Translations under genes and position numbers: made by a program | Source of the DNA: Hyphomicrobiales bacterium | GTDB lineage: Bacteria; Pseudomonadota; Alphaproteobacteria; Rhizobiales; Rhizobiaceae | Assembly (NCBI GenBank): GCA_900472625.1 | Contig: UCIT01000025.1 | Location: 1-45,817 of the forward strand | Direction: 5' to 3' | Length of the DNA: 45,817 bases | In this document: positions 33,612 through 42,239 of the stretch, one piece after another | Numbering within the stretch: position 1 is the stretch's first letter | How the letters are laid out: each line of letters opens with the position of its first letter | Notes under the pieces: model-generated | The model's database searches: none | What the model was told of the DNA's origin: nothing | The model's input: only the letters and a program-made list of their open reading frames with translations

Positions 33612-35155
33612 TTGCCCTCCGGATGGGTCACGTCCGCAATGATCTGCGGCATTGTAGCGCTCGACCCTGCATGCCGGCCTACGATCTTGCCGCGATACAT
33701 GGTGAGAATGATGTCTCCTAGGCCGAGAACCTCGCCGAAATCCGTCGAAGCTACGAGGATGCCGTAACCCTGGTCACAGAAACTGCGCATGAGGCGGTAG
33801 ATTTCAGCCCTTGCCCCGACGTCGATCCCGCGCGTTGGCTCAATCATCACGAGGACCTTGGCATCCGGATCGGAGACATTTCGGCCGAAAGCGATCTTCT
33901 GTTGGTTACCACCGCTTAGATCCACGACGGTGGAATCCAGACGGTTTCGGTCGATCTGTACGGCTTCGGCAAGTCCGGCGGCCTCCTTGCGCAGCGTCTT
34001 GGGAGAGATCGTCCCCATCACGCTGCGCCGCGATAGGCGCGTCGCCACAAGATTAGCCAGAACGGATTGTTGGACGAACACGCCTTCAGTCGCGCGGTCA
34101 CCGGAAACAAAGCGGACACCCGCGGCGAATGCCTGCTCTGGACGGCCCAGGACAAGCCTTGCGCCGGCGATCGAAACATCGCCCCGGACGTCGTGAACGA
34201 GCCCGCAGACGGCACGGGCGATGTCTTCGGCACCTGAACCGAGCTGGCCCGTCAGGCAAACGATCTTGCCCGAAGGCACGGCAAACTCGATAGGTCCGAC
34301 CGCAGCCGGAATGCATAGATCGCGTGCGGAAAGCACGTCATTCTCCGCATCCAGCGACTGGTGTGCCGGGTACATCTCGCCGAGCGGCCGGCCGAGCATC
34401 AGTTCGACAAGCGACTTGGAATCGAGGTCCTTCACCCGGCAGTCGGCGACCGTCTCGCCGTTGCGCATGATTGTGGCCGTGTCGCAGAGCTCGAACACCT
34501 CGGACAGCCGGTGGGTAATGTAGACCAGCGACTTTCCCTTGTCCCGAACGACGCGCAGGGCCTTCAGGACCTTGCCGATTTCCTGATCGGACAAGGTGGC
34601 GGTCGGCTCGTCGAGGATTAGGATATCTGTTTCACGGTTCAGCATCCGCGCGATCTCGACGATCTGGCGCTCGCCGGTCCCGAGAGACGACAGAGGCGCA
34701 TCCAGTCCGACCGTATCGGCGCCGAGTTCGGCTAGCACGGCCTTTGCCTGTTGGCGCAACGCCCGGCGACGATGCAGGAAGGGAACGCCGATCGTGCCGA
34801 GCCAAATGTTGTCAAGCACGCTGAGGTCGGGGCAGACGCTCAATTCCTGACTGACGAGATTGATGCCGCGCGACTGGGCATCCCGCGGACTGCTGATTAG
34901 CCGCGTGATGCCGCCGAGTTCCATCGAGCCGGAATCGGATTGCACGATACCGGTGAGGATTTTCACCAAGGTACTCTTGCCGGCGCCGTTCTCTCCACAG
35001 ATCGCCCGGATCTCTCCGGAGCGTAGGGTGATGGACACATTGTTTAACGCGTGAACGCTTCCGAAGATCTTTGACAGACCTTCGGCTTTCAGGACGACTT
35101 CACCGGGTTCGTTGTGCCGTTCGGACGGCTCGCTTCTGATAAGAGCTGATGGCAT
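33608..35155 (-). CDS. ribose-type ABC transporter ATPase (two nucleotide-binding domains)
   Basis: A 515-aa RbsA-like protein with two ABC domains. Domain 1 has Walker A 'GENGAGKST' (54-62), a degenerate signature 'LGTGERQ' and Walker B 'ILILDEPTATL'. Domain 2 has a degenerate Walker A 'GQLGSGAED' and a good signature 'LSGGNQQK', but its Walker B reads 'VLVMIEPTRG', with isoleucine where aspartate is usual. A weak signature in domain 1 and weak Walker A in domain 2 are normal for RbsA proteins; the aspartate change is not. It powers import through the two downstream permeases. Confidence 0.93.
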   Translation of the reverse strand: MPSALIRSEPSERHNEPGEVVLKAEGLSKIFGSVHALNNVSITLRSGEIRAICGENGAGKSTLVKILTGIVQSDSGSMELGGITRLISSPRDAQSRGINLVSQELSVCPDLSVLDNIWLGTIGVPFLHRRRALRQQAKAVLAELGADTVGLDAPLSSLGTGERQIVEIARMLNRETDILILDEPTATLSDQEIGKVLKALRVVRDKGKSLVYITHRLSEVFELCDTATIMRNGETVADCRVKDLDSKSLVELMLGRPLGEMYPAHQSLDAENDVLSARDLCIPAAVGPIEFAVPSGKIVCLTGQLGSGAEDIARAVCGLVHDVRGDVSIAGARLVLGRPEQAFAAGVRFVSGDRATEGVFVQQSVLANLVATRLSRRSVMGTISPKTLRKEAAGLAEAVQIDRNRLDSTVVDLSGGNQQKIAFGRNVSDPDAKVLVMIEPTRGIDVGARAEIYRLMRSFCDQGYGILVASTDFGEVLGLGDIILTMYRGKIVGRHAGSSATMPQIIADVTHPEGK

Positions 35156-35176
35156 GCTTGGCCTCCAATCACGCGC

Positions 35177-36166
35177 TCAGTAGGAGCAGACATCCCGCAC
35201 TTCGGAGAGGTTTTCCGAGGTGATGATGCGATGCCGCTCGTAATAGGTCGGTTCGACGGCGGTGCCCGCGAGAAGCATTTCTACCACCGCGGCAGCTTGC
35301 GTGGCCGAAACCTTTGGCAGCATCTCGACCGTTGCTGCCATCCGTCCCGACGATAGGTTCTGGACGCCGATCGCCTGGCAGTTGCCGCCGACGACGATCA
35401 CATCGTCAGCCGTCTTGCCGGTTTTGTAACCTGCCGCAAGGCCAGCCTGGATCGCGGCATTCGCGAGACGATCGTTCATCCCGTATATTCCGTCCAACCC
35501 GCCGCTGCCGGCAAAGCGCGCCAGCAATTGACCAGCCGCCTGTTCGCCAGTGACGGGGTTCCACTTGACGTCTTCCACGGCGACCAGCTCGGCCTGCGGA
35601 GCAACTCGCTTAAGCGCCGATTTGAACCCTTCCAGGCGAAACGGAGCGATGTTGTCAGCCAGCGACCCGGTGATCGCGGCGACCTTGCCATTTGGCTTTC
35701 CGGCGGCGATCAGTGCATTCGCCATCGCCTCCCCGGCGAGTTCACCGAGCCGCCGGGAGTCCTCTCCGACATAGGATCGGGTCAGACCCGACCCGTCGTT
35801 CGGTAGCTCCGAAATGACCGACAGCACCGGGATCCCGGCGTTTTTTGCTCTCGTCAACGCCGGGACGATCGCGTTCTGGCTCAGCGTCTGGACAACGATG
35901 ACGTCAAACTTCTGCGCAATGGCATCGTCGATCTGCCGTGCCTGCAGGGAGGGGTCGAATGGACTGGAGAAGATGCTCGCGCGGGCGCGATAGCTCGCCA
36001 CCTGTTTCTGGAAGGTGTTTGACCAAGTCCCGACGAAGGCGTCCTGGGTTGGAGCGAGCATCACGGCTATCCGCTTACCCGTCTCCTGCGCCAGTGTCGG
36101 GTAGCTAATCATGCATGTCATAGCCCATGCATATGCAGTCAATCTCATTACGCGGTTTATTTTCAA
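35177..36166 (-). CDS. periplasmic sugar-type binding protein
   Basis: A 329-aa periplasmic binding protein of the ribose/autoinducer-2 class. TTG at 36166, 5 nt after GGGAGG, gives a basic N-terminus and signal peptide ending near 'YPTLAQE'; ATG 36148 is the alternative. The mature part has the class pattern 'RIAVML', 'ARQIDDAIAQKFDVIVV', 'AGIPVLSV', 'GIYGMND' and 'VVGGN'. It lies 21 bp before the ATPase gene and delivers the solute to the permeases. The first gene of this unit encodes an aldehyde dehydrogenase, so the solute may yield an aldehyde. Confidence 0.9.
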   Translation of the reverse strand: MKINRVMRLTAYAWAMTCMISYPTLAQETGKRIAVMLAPTQDAFVGTWSNTFQKQVASYRARASIFSSPFDPSLQARQIDDAIAQKFDVIVVQTLSQNAIVPALTRAKNAGIPVLSVISELPNDGSGLTRSYVGEDSRRLGELAGEAMANALIAAGKPNGKVAAITGSLADNIAPFRLEGFKSALKRVAPQAELVAVEDVKWNPVTGEQAAGQLLARFAGSGGLDGIYGMNDRLANAAIQAGLAAGYKTGKTADDVIVVGGNCQAIGVQNLSSGRMAATVEMLPKVSATQAAAVVEMLLAGTAVEPTYYERHRIITSENLSEVRDVCSY

Positions 36167-36334
36167 CACTTCCTCCCAATATTGCTTGCCGAGGGGCGGA
36201 CCACTCGCCCCTTGCGCCCTTCCTCGACGCCAGTTCTCGACATAGTGCACGATCCTGCACATCCGGCAACAAAAAACTATTTCATGTGTCAAAATAGTTT
36301 TTAATGCTGCCGAACGATTTCGCGTTGAGGATGA

Positions 36335-37786
36335 TCAGGCGTGTTTGAACGTCTGCGAGATCTGTTTGGTCTCTAGGAAGTCGTCCATCGCTCCCATTCC
36401 GCCCAATCGGCCCAACCCACTCGACTTGAAACCACCCTCCTCGATCTCGACAGCGAGATTTGCCCAGCTGTTGATGGACACCAGCCCCGCATCGAGGAGC
36501 CGCGCGATCCGCAATGGCCGATCGACGTCTCGGCTCCAGACGCATGCGCTCAAGCCATATTCGGTGTCATTCGCCAAGGCGATTGCATCATCTTCGGTGT
36601 CGAAGATCTGTAAGGTCTGGACGGGACCAAAAATCTCTTCTTGAACGATCGGCATATTCGACGAGGGAACCTGCAGTAACGTCGGGTGATAAAATGCTCC
36701 TCCGGACAGAGCCGCTGTAGTCGACGGCCCACCGCGGACGATTGGCACCGCACCCGAACGGATTGCATCCTCCACCATCGCATCGACGCGTTGAACGGAG
36801 GCTTTGTCGATAAGCGGGCCCATGTCGCTCGAAGGATCCGACGAAGGACCGGGGCGCACCTTTTCCAATCGAGCCGCGAGCGCCTTCGTAACACTCTCTG
36901 CGATGCCGCGCTGAACGAGCACGCGGCTCCCCGTCATGCAGAACTGCCCAGCGAATACAGTGGCGGATTTTTCAAGTACCGGAAGAACTGCCTCGAGGTC
37001 GGCGTCGTCGAAGATGAGATGTGGTGTCTTACCACCCAGTTCCAAACCCACGCGCTTGAGATGAGTGGCACCGGCTTTGGCGATGTTTCTCCCTGTTGAT
37101 GTACTTCCGGTGAAATGGATCACCGGTACATTGGGGGCATCGACCAGAAACTTGGCACCTTCGGACCCGGTTTCGACAAAGATATTGACTGCTCCGGCGG
37201 GTATCTCAGGGATACCCGCGATGATCTCCATGGCAATGGCCGCAGTCTGCGCTGCTTGTGACGGCATCTTAATGACGGCGGTGCACCCGGCCGCGAGAGC
37301 TGGCGCTAGAGCGCGCACCATCAGGTAGCCAGGGGAATTCCAGGGAATGATCAAGCCTGCGACGCCAATGGGCTGCCTGATCGACAGTGATTGGGTACCA
37401 GGTTTGACATCGGTCACGCGTCCGAAATTCTGCACAGCGAGTCCGGCTGAGAACCGTAGGCACCTTGCAATATGGCTTGCCTCATATTCCGCCTCGCGGC
37501 GCATTTTGCCGTTCTCCGTGCAGACTGAATTGATTATTTCGTCCAAGCAGTCATTATAGCGGTCGGCGAGATGGCTGAGCGCAGTGGCCCGATTCATTGC
37601 GTCAAGCCGCCATGATGATTTCCTGAAGGTTTCCGCGGCGGCGTTAATCGCTAATCTTGCGACATCAGCTCCGCCATCATGGTAATGCCCGATTTCCTGA
37701 CCCGTTGCCGGATTGATACTAGGGTTTACCGGTCCTTCTTCGACGAAGCAGCCGTTGATCCAATGTTTGGCGGTTTTGTGGGACAT
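36335..37786 (-). CDS. aldehyde dehydrogenase
   Basis: A 483-aa NAD(P)-dependent aldehyde dehydrogenase. Catalytic C283 is in 'GQFCMTG', the general base in 'LELGGKTP' and the cofactor loop in 'FTGSTSTGR'. The ATG at 37786 follows GGAGG. It heads the leftward gene line that continues into the ABC importer after a 168-bp gap, and is divergent from the broken AraC-type regulator. It differs clearly from the other aldehyde dehydrogenase of the window (for example 'GQICMNT' there), so the two are not recent duplicates. The substrate is unknown. Confidence 0.92.
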   Translation of the reverse strand: MSHKTAKHWINGCFVEEGPVNPSINPATGQEIGHYHDGGADVARLAINAAAETFRKSSWRLDAMNRATALSHLADRYNDCLDEIINSVCTENGKMRREAEYEASHIARCLRFSAGLAVQNFGRVTDVKPGTQSLSIRQPIGVAGLIIPWNSPGYLMVRALAPALAAGCTAVIKMPSQAAQTAAIAMEIIAGIPEIPAGAVNIFVETGSEGAKFLVDAPNVPVIHFTGSTSTGRNIAKAGATHLKRVGLELGGKTPHLIFDDADLEAVLPVLEKSATVFAGQFCMTGSRVLVQRGIAESVTKALAARLEKVRPGPSSDPSSDMGPLIDKASVQRVDAMVEDAIRSGAVPIVRGGPSTTAALSGGAFYHPTLLQVPSSNMPIVQEEIFGPVQTLQIFDTEDDAIALANDTEYGLSACVWSRDVDRPLRIARLLDAGLVSINSWANLAVEIEEGGFKSSGLGRLGGMGAMDDFLETKQISQTFKHA

Positions 37787-37932
37787 TCTATTCCTCCATG
37801 ACATCAATGGCCGAAACTTTGATCGACCGTCGATAGCGGCTACCATTAGAAGCCGCCTACGGCTCGCGAGATCGGGCACAAACCTTGCCTTTTTCTCCAA
37901 AGTGGATTTCATGCGCAAAACATGGGGGAGAT

Positions 37933-38520
37933 ATGGTCACACTCAGCTATCTAGATGACCTCCAGAAAAAGGCGGATGCCGTCAGTCAACGGCTCGCTAC
38001 CGACGATGGTGAATTTCACTTGGGTGACTTGGGCATCTCTATGCGCCGTTTCACCAAGCCAGTGGGTATTGTCGGAGTTGTGTACGTGCCGGTGCTCTCC
38101 GTAGTTCTGCAGGGCCGCAAGATCGTCAAAGCTGGCACCGAAACGTGTGTTGTCGAACCGGGAAAAGCATTACTAGTCCGCGTGGATCTGCCTACCGTCG
38201 TGGAAATCGTCGATGCGCAAGATGACACGCCCTATCTGGCGGTGTCGATCGCGCTGAACGTCAGGTTGATACGTGAGATTTCAGCTGTCACCGAGAGCGA
38301 CCAAGCCGCACTAACAAGTGCGCCATTTTCTCTGACCTCGATTACTCCAGAGATTGCAGACTGCATATCACGGCTTATCAGCTTGTTGGACAGGCCGGAA
38401 CTCGCCGTAATGATTGGGCCGGGTATCGTGAAGGAACTTCACTACTGGCTGTTGGCGAGCCCACACGGCGATAGGCTCATTCAGTTGAGCAGTCACAACA
38501 CTATCTACAACAAGGTGTGA
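37933..38520 (+). pseudogene. AraC-family regulator, 5' part, cut by an insertion sequence
   Basis: The first 195 codons of an AraC-type regulator. The ATG at 37933 follows GGGGGAG. The sequence matches the N-terminal effector domain of the AraC_N type (PF06719-like). The frame ends at a TGA that is formed by the first three bases of the inserted element (38518-38520). Joined to 39842-40153, with one copy of the 3-bp target removed, the frame gives a normal 298-aa protein. It is divergent from the aldehyde dehydrogenase-importer genes, its presumed targets. The truncated product lacks a DNA-binding domain. Confidence 0.9.
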
Positions 38521-38543
38521 ACCGCACCGGGTTTGCCGGAGGC
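38518..38543. repeat. left terminal inverted repeat of the IS
   Basis: Exact 26-bp reverse complement of 39813-39838. Its first three bases supply the stop codon of the truncated regulator. Confidence 0.95.
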
Positions 38544-38556
38544 CATTTGGTTTGAG

Positions 38557-39462
38557 TTATGCGGCCATGGCTGGCTCGTCCAGCATGGCGTAGTAGCGTT
38601 CTTCAGCTTCGGCTGGCGGTATGTTTCCGATGGGCTCCAGAAGTCGTCGGTGGTTGAACCAGTCGACCCATTCCAGAGTGGCGAATTCCACCGCTTCGAA
38701 GTTCCTCCATGGTCCGCGCCGATGAATGACCTCGGCCTTGTAGAGACCGTTGATCGTTTCGGCGAGGGCATTGTCATAACTGTCGCCGACACTTCCGACA
38801 GACGGCTCGATGCTAGCTTCTGCCAGCCGCTCGGAATACCGGATGGACACGTATTGAACGCCCCTGTCCGAATGGTGCACAAGCCCGCCGCCCTGAACCG
38901 GACGCCGATCATGAAGTGCCTGTTCAAGGGCATCGAGGACAAAGCTCGCATGTGCCGTCCGGCTCGCCCGCCAGCCAACGATGCGCCGGGCAAAGACGTC
39001 GATCACAAAGGCCACGTAGACGAAGCCCTGCCAGGTCGCGACATAGGTGAAGTCCGAGACCCACAGCCTGTTTGGTGCTGGGGCTTTGAACTGGCGGTTT
39101 ACCCGGTCAAGCGGGCTCGGGGCTGCCCTGTCCGAGAATGTCGTGCGGACCGGCTTTCCTCGAATGATCCCCTGCAGGCTCATCGACCTCATAAGCCGAG
39201 CGACCGTGCAGCGGGCGATGGCGTAGCCTTCTCGCTGCAACTGCCGCCAGACTTTACGCACGCCGTAGACCTGGAAGTTCTCGTTGAACACCCGGCGTAT
39301 CTCGATCTTCAGGCCGATATCGCTGCGGGCGCGAACCGACAGGCGGTCCCTATCCAAGCGCTTGGCGACGTTCTCGTAGTAGGTTGATGGGGCAATCGGC
39401 AAAAGCCTGCAGATCGGCTCGACCCCGAACACGCTACGGTGTTCGTCAATGAACGAGATCAT
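38557..39462 (-). CDS. IS3-family transposase OrfB (DDE integrase domain)
   Basis: A 301-aa transposase with an rve integrase core. The DDE residues lie in 'LWVSDFTYV', '[10 protein letters not shown]' and '[16 protein letters not shown]'. An N-terminal HTH_21-like part precedes it ('[20 protein letters not shown]'). The start overlaps the end of orfA by 4 bp (ATGA) in the -1 frame, so the active OrfAB is probably made by programmed frameshifting, as in other IS3 elements. The gene looks intact. Confidence 0.95.
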   Translation of the reverse strand: MISFIDEHRSVFGVEPICRLLPIAPSTYYENVAKRLDRDRLSVRARSDIGLKIEIRRVFNENFQVYGVRKVWRQLQREGYAIARCTVARLMRSMSLQGIIRGKPVRTTFSDRAAPSPLDRVNRQFKAPAPNRLWVSDFTYVATWQGFVYVAFVIDVFARRIVGWRASRTAHASFVLDALEQALHDRRPVQGGGLVHHSDRGVQYVSIRYSERLAEASIEPSVGSVGDSYDNALAETINGLYKAEVIHRRGPWRNFEAVEFATLEWVDWFNHRRLLEPIGNIPPAEAEERYYAMLDEPAMAA

Positions 39463-39785
39463 CGTTTGAAGGGGCGGTCGAGCTCCGCCATCGCGAAATA
39501 AGCAGACGCCTTGCGCAAAATCTCGTTGGCCTGACGAAGCTCGCGGTTCTCCCGCTCAAGAGCCTTCATCTTCTCGGCCGCGTCGCTCGGCAAGCCTGCT
39601 CGTTTGCCGCTGTCGACCTCGGTCTTCTTCACCCATTCATGCAGCGTGGCCGGCGAGCAACCGATCTTGCCCGCAATAGATGAAACGGCTGCCCACCGCG
39701 ACGGGTGCTCTGCATCGTGATCCAGCACCATACGGATGGCGCGTTGGCGGACTTCGGGTGAAAATTTGTTCGTTGTCTTGCTCAT
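39459..39785 (-). CDS. IS3-family transposase OrfA
   Basis: A 108-aa protein with an N-terminal helix-turn-helix ('[16 protein letters not shown]', '[13 protein letters not shown]') and a C-terminal leucine-zipper-like coiled coil ('[20 protein letters not shown]'). It binds the IS ends and forms the DNA-binding part of the OrfAB fusion transposase. The ATG at 39785 is preceded by GGAG. Confidence 0.93.
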   Translation of the reverse strand: MSKTTNKFSPEVRQRAIRMVLDHDAEHPSRWAAVSSIAGKIGCSPATLHEWVKKTEVDSGKRAGLPSDAAEKMKALERENRELRQANEILRKASAYFAMAELDRPFKR

Positions 39786-39812
39786 ATCGGCTCCACTCTC
39801 TCAGAAGTTGGA

Positions 39813-39838
39813 GCCTCCGGCAAACCCGGTGCGGTTCA
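39813..39838. repeat. right terminal inverted repeat of the IS
   Basis: Exact 26-bp reverse complement of the left end; the GTG target duplicate follows at 39839-39841. Confidence 0.95.
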
Positions 39839-39841
39839 GTG

Positions 39842-40153
39842 GCTTCCGTTATCGCTATCATGAGGAGTGACTGCGCACGCTCCGATGCTATCCCGGAGAT
39901 CGCCGCCTCGGTCGGGATGAGCCCATCTTCGTTCTATGCACACTTCAAGGCAATCACGTCATTCTCGCCGGCGCAGTACAGGAAGAGACTGCGGCTTTTA
40001 GAAGCTCGGCGTTTGCTAAAAGTTGAAATTTCCAGCGCGACCTCGGCAGCGTTGGAGGTTGGCTATGAGAGCGTGTCTCAATTCTCGCGAGATTACCGCG
40101 ATCTCTTTGGGTGCTCTCCCAAGTTGGATTCGCGCAGACGGTCGCGGCGCTAG
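39842..40153 (+). pseudogene. AraC-family regulator, 3' part, separated by the IS
   Basis: The last 103 codons of the same regulator, in the frame that continues from codon 195 once the IS and one GTG are removed. It holds the double helix-turn-helix: 'IPEIAASVGMSPSSFYAHFK', then 'SPAQYRKRLRLLEARRLL' and 'ALEVGYESVSQFSRDYRDLF'. No start with a ribosome-binding site is visible, so it is probably not translated, although promoters can form at IS ends. Confidence 0.9.
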
Positions 40154-40836
40154 AATACGCTGGCGTCTCGCCTGACGGACCATCTGTTGTAGAACAGTTT
40201 CTTCCACCCTCGCGCGGGACCTTTTCCGGAACAGGAGCCGGGAAGACCGTTCCACTACCGCATTTGTACTCAACTGTCACAGGATCTTTCCATCTCTGAA
40301 GCAAGGCGATACGCCCTCCTTTGCCCAGCATTTGGCCCGTCGAAAGACAATGCGCCACCTGGCGTCATCGGTGGGGGTCGGAATACAACGCAGCGGCTGA
40401 GTCTCCGGCTAGGGGACAAAGTAGGGCCGGGCGCCTGAGTAATGACTGCTTTCCGAAGCATAAAACTTCCCGGATGTAAAAACGGGAAGGGCTAGCGAGA
40501 TGGCACTCCTCAGACTGAAAAGACGCGAGCGCCGCGATCAGCCTCGGCTTGCAACCGGCTAAAGTTGCTCATCGAGGATGCCATGAGCAAGCATGACCTT
40601 TGTCGTCTGATGCGATGTCCTCATCCATGCGCTGCCCGCCATTGAATTTTTATCGAGACCGACTTTAGGTCATTCTTGCTCTGAGCTTTATGCGTTCTAA
40701 GAATTCTTCGCGACGCCTTATGTTGCAGAGGTGGCCTATTGGCAAAAGCCTCCGCCATCGAAGCATGGCGACCTCTGATGAGCAAAATGCCCGCTCTGAT
40801 AACCACAGCGATCCACTTGATCAAAAGGATAATATC
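40154..40836. other. 683-bp stretch with no convincing gene
   Basis: Short frames on both strands lack ribosome-binding sites and recognisable motifs. A 7-bp stem (CTTCCCG / CGGGAAG, 40466-40489, 10-nt loop) is present. The right end must hold the promoter of the SDR gene. It may include decayed sequence from genes next to the AraC regulator. Confidence 0.5.
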
Positions 40837-41697
40837 ATGTCCGAACAAGATAACTCCGAGCCTGCAAAAAACAACGTCTCGCGCCGTACCCTGTTGGCAG
40901 CGGCTGCAATTGCACCAGCCGCTGTCACGCTTAGAGCCACGGCCGCATCAGCCCAAGGAAACGCCGGCACCGGTAAAACAGCGATTGTAACGGGTTCGTC
41001 GCGCGGCATCGGCGCTGCCATCGCTAAACGCCTTGCTCGCGACGGCTATAATGTAACCGTCAACTGCGTGGTTAACCGGGATCTGGCTGCCGCCGTAGCA
41101 AAAGATATCGAGGCGGCAGGAGGGCACGCCATCTGGGAGCAGGCCGACGTCAGCGAGACAGCTGCCGTGCAGCGCCTCTTCGAAAAGACCGAGGAAGCGT
41201 TCGGCGGTGTCGATGTCGTCGTCAGCAATGCTGGTATTATGCGATTGGCACCGTTCCGGGAAATGAAGGACGAGGACTTCGACCGCATGCTCGCGGTGAA
41301 CGTGAAGGGTAGCTTCAATGTCCTGCGTGAAGCGTCGCGTCGCGTCCGGGACAACGGTCGGATTTTTGCGCTTTCCTCAAGCATTACTCAACTTCGCTCT
41401 CCGACCTACGGACCCTACGCTGCCAGTAAGGCCGCGCAGGAGCTGTACACGAATATCCTCGCAAAGGAGCTTGCCGGGCGGAAGATATCCGTCAACGCAA
41501 TCGCACCTGGCCTCGTGAACACGCCTCTGTTCACCGATGGAAAGACACCAGAGATGATCGCCGGGTTCGTGCAGCGAACGCCCCATGGTCGACTGGGCGA
41601 ACCTGAGGATATCGCCCGCGTGGTCTCCACGTTGTGTAGCGACGATGGCTGGTGGGTGAGTGGCCAGACAATCTTCGTCAATGGCGGCATCGTTTGA
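40837..41697 (+). CDS. short-chain dehydrogenase/reductase with a Tat signal peptide
   Basis: A 286-aa SDR. The ATG at 40837 follows AAAGGA. The first 40 residues look like a twin-arginine signal: R16-R17 in 'VSRRTLL', a hydrophobic alanine-rich stretch, and 'ASAQ' for cleavage. The enzyme follows: 'VTGSSRGIG' near 51-59, 'VSNAG', and Y194/K198 in 'YAASK'. Most SDRs are cytoplasmic; export would occur after folding with bound NADP, as for glucose-fructose oxidoreductase. The substrate is unknown and no clear partner gene lies next to it. Confidence 0.88.
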   Translation: MSEQDNSEPAKNNVSRRTLLAAAAIAPAAVTLRATAASAQGNAGTGKTAIVTGSSRGIGAAIAKRLARDGYNVTVNCVVNRDLAAAVAKDIEAAGGHAIWEQADVSETAAVQRLFEKTEEAFGGVDVVVSNAGIMRLAPFREMKDEDFDRMLAVNVKGSFNVLREASRRVRDNGRIFALSSSITQLRSPTYGPYAASKAAQELYTNILAKELAGRKISVNAIAPGLVNTPLFTDGKTPEMIAGFVQRTPHGRLGEPEDIARVVSTLCSDDGWWVSGQTIFVNGGIV

Positions 41698-41699
41698 GC

Positions 41700-41846
41700 A
41701 TGTCAAACAGATCAATGAGATCACGCTTTCGAGATCAGGTCCCGGACTATGTCCGGGACCGCCTCCCATCAATGCAGCAGTTGCGTGCCGACGGCACGAT
41801 CGCAGCAATCATCGCAATACTTTTCGTAGCGGCCGAATTCGTCTGA
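41700..41846 (+). CDS. possible 48-aa single-span membrane protein
   Basis: An ATG lies 2 bp after the SDR stop. The frame encodes a basic N-terminus ('MSNRSMRSRF') and a C-terminal hydrophobic stretch ('IAAIIAILFVAAEFV') that could span the membrane. Close coupling to the SDR gene favours translation by reinitiation. Against it, a strong hairpin (41738-41760) lies inside the frame and no ribosome-binding site is evident. Confidence 0.3.
   Translation: MSNRSMRSRFRDQVPDYVRDRLPSMQQLRADGTIAAIIAILFVAAEFV
41738..41760 (+). terminator. strong stem-loop downstream of the SDR gene
   Basis: GGTCCCGGA pairs perfectly with TCCGGGACC around a 5-nt loop, 41 bp after the SDR stop. No T-run follows, so it may be a Rho-assisted terminator or a stabilising 3' hairpin. 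Confidence 0.45.
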
Positions 41847-42239
41847 GCGATGAGAGTGAGCGTTCTGGATTTGACAGCAGCATTGCTCCCGACCCTTCTC
41901 AAAAATCAGAACGCCGCTGTTTGCTTCCCGACGACACTCTCTGGATCGTGACCTCCAACACAGATCGCGCCACTTGAGGCGGGACCGACACCAGACCCGG
42001 CGACGACCGTATCATTCGCATCGAGATCGGTGAACCCTGAGAGAGGCCGGGATCCAGAGCAAGCGGCCCTGGCCCTTCGTATATGAGCACCTTAAGCCGG
42101 AGTTACAGCAAGCAGTTGTATGACTGCCAAACGGCGCCGCTAAGATTGCAAAAACGTAGATCGAAGCGCCGCATTGAAGCAGGGCTCCAGTCGGCCCATA
42201 ACATCGCTCTGTTCGCGGCCGAGGATTCCACCAGGATCG
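41847..42239. other. 393-bp stretch between convergent genes
   Basis: It lies between the SDR side (rightward) and the end of the LysR gene (leftward). I see no gene, RNA or clear terminator here. Confidence 0.5.

Larger units (their letters stand above)
38518..39838 (-). mobile_element. IS3-family insertion sequence, 1,321 bp, apparently intact
   Basis: The ends are a 26-bp perfect terminal inverted repeat (38518-38543 and 39813-39838), beginning TGAACCGCACCGGG. It is flanked by a 3-bp direct repeat GTG (38515-38517 and 39839-39841), the target duplication typical of IS3 elements. It carries two overlapping genes, orfA and orfB, on the minus strand, both undamaged. The perfect ends and restored host frame show a recent insertion. 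I cannot name the IS without a database. Confidence 0.95.

Noticed and set aside
36167..36292. Upstream extension of the importer binding protein
   Set aside because: It would place about 40 charged and cysteine-containing residues before the signal peptide; the TTG at 36166 has GGGAGG at good spacing.
38533..39387. 284-codon plus-strand frame inside the IS element
   Set aside because: Shadow of transposase OrfB, whose DDE motifs are on the minus strand.
40690..40836. Extended N-terminus of the Tat-SDR (49 more residues)
   Set aside because: It would bury the twin-arginine signal; the ATG at 40837 has a better ribosome-binding site and gives a standard signal peptide.
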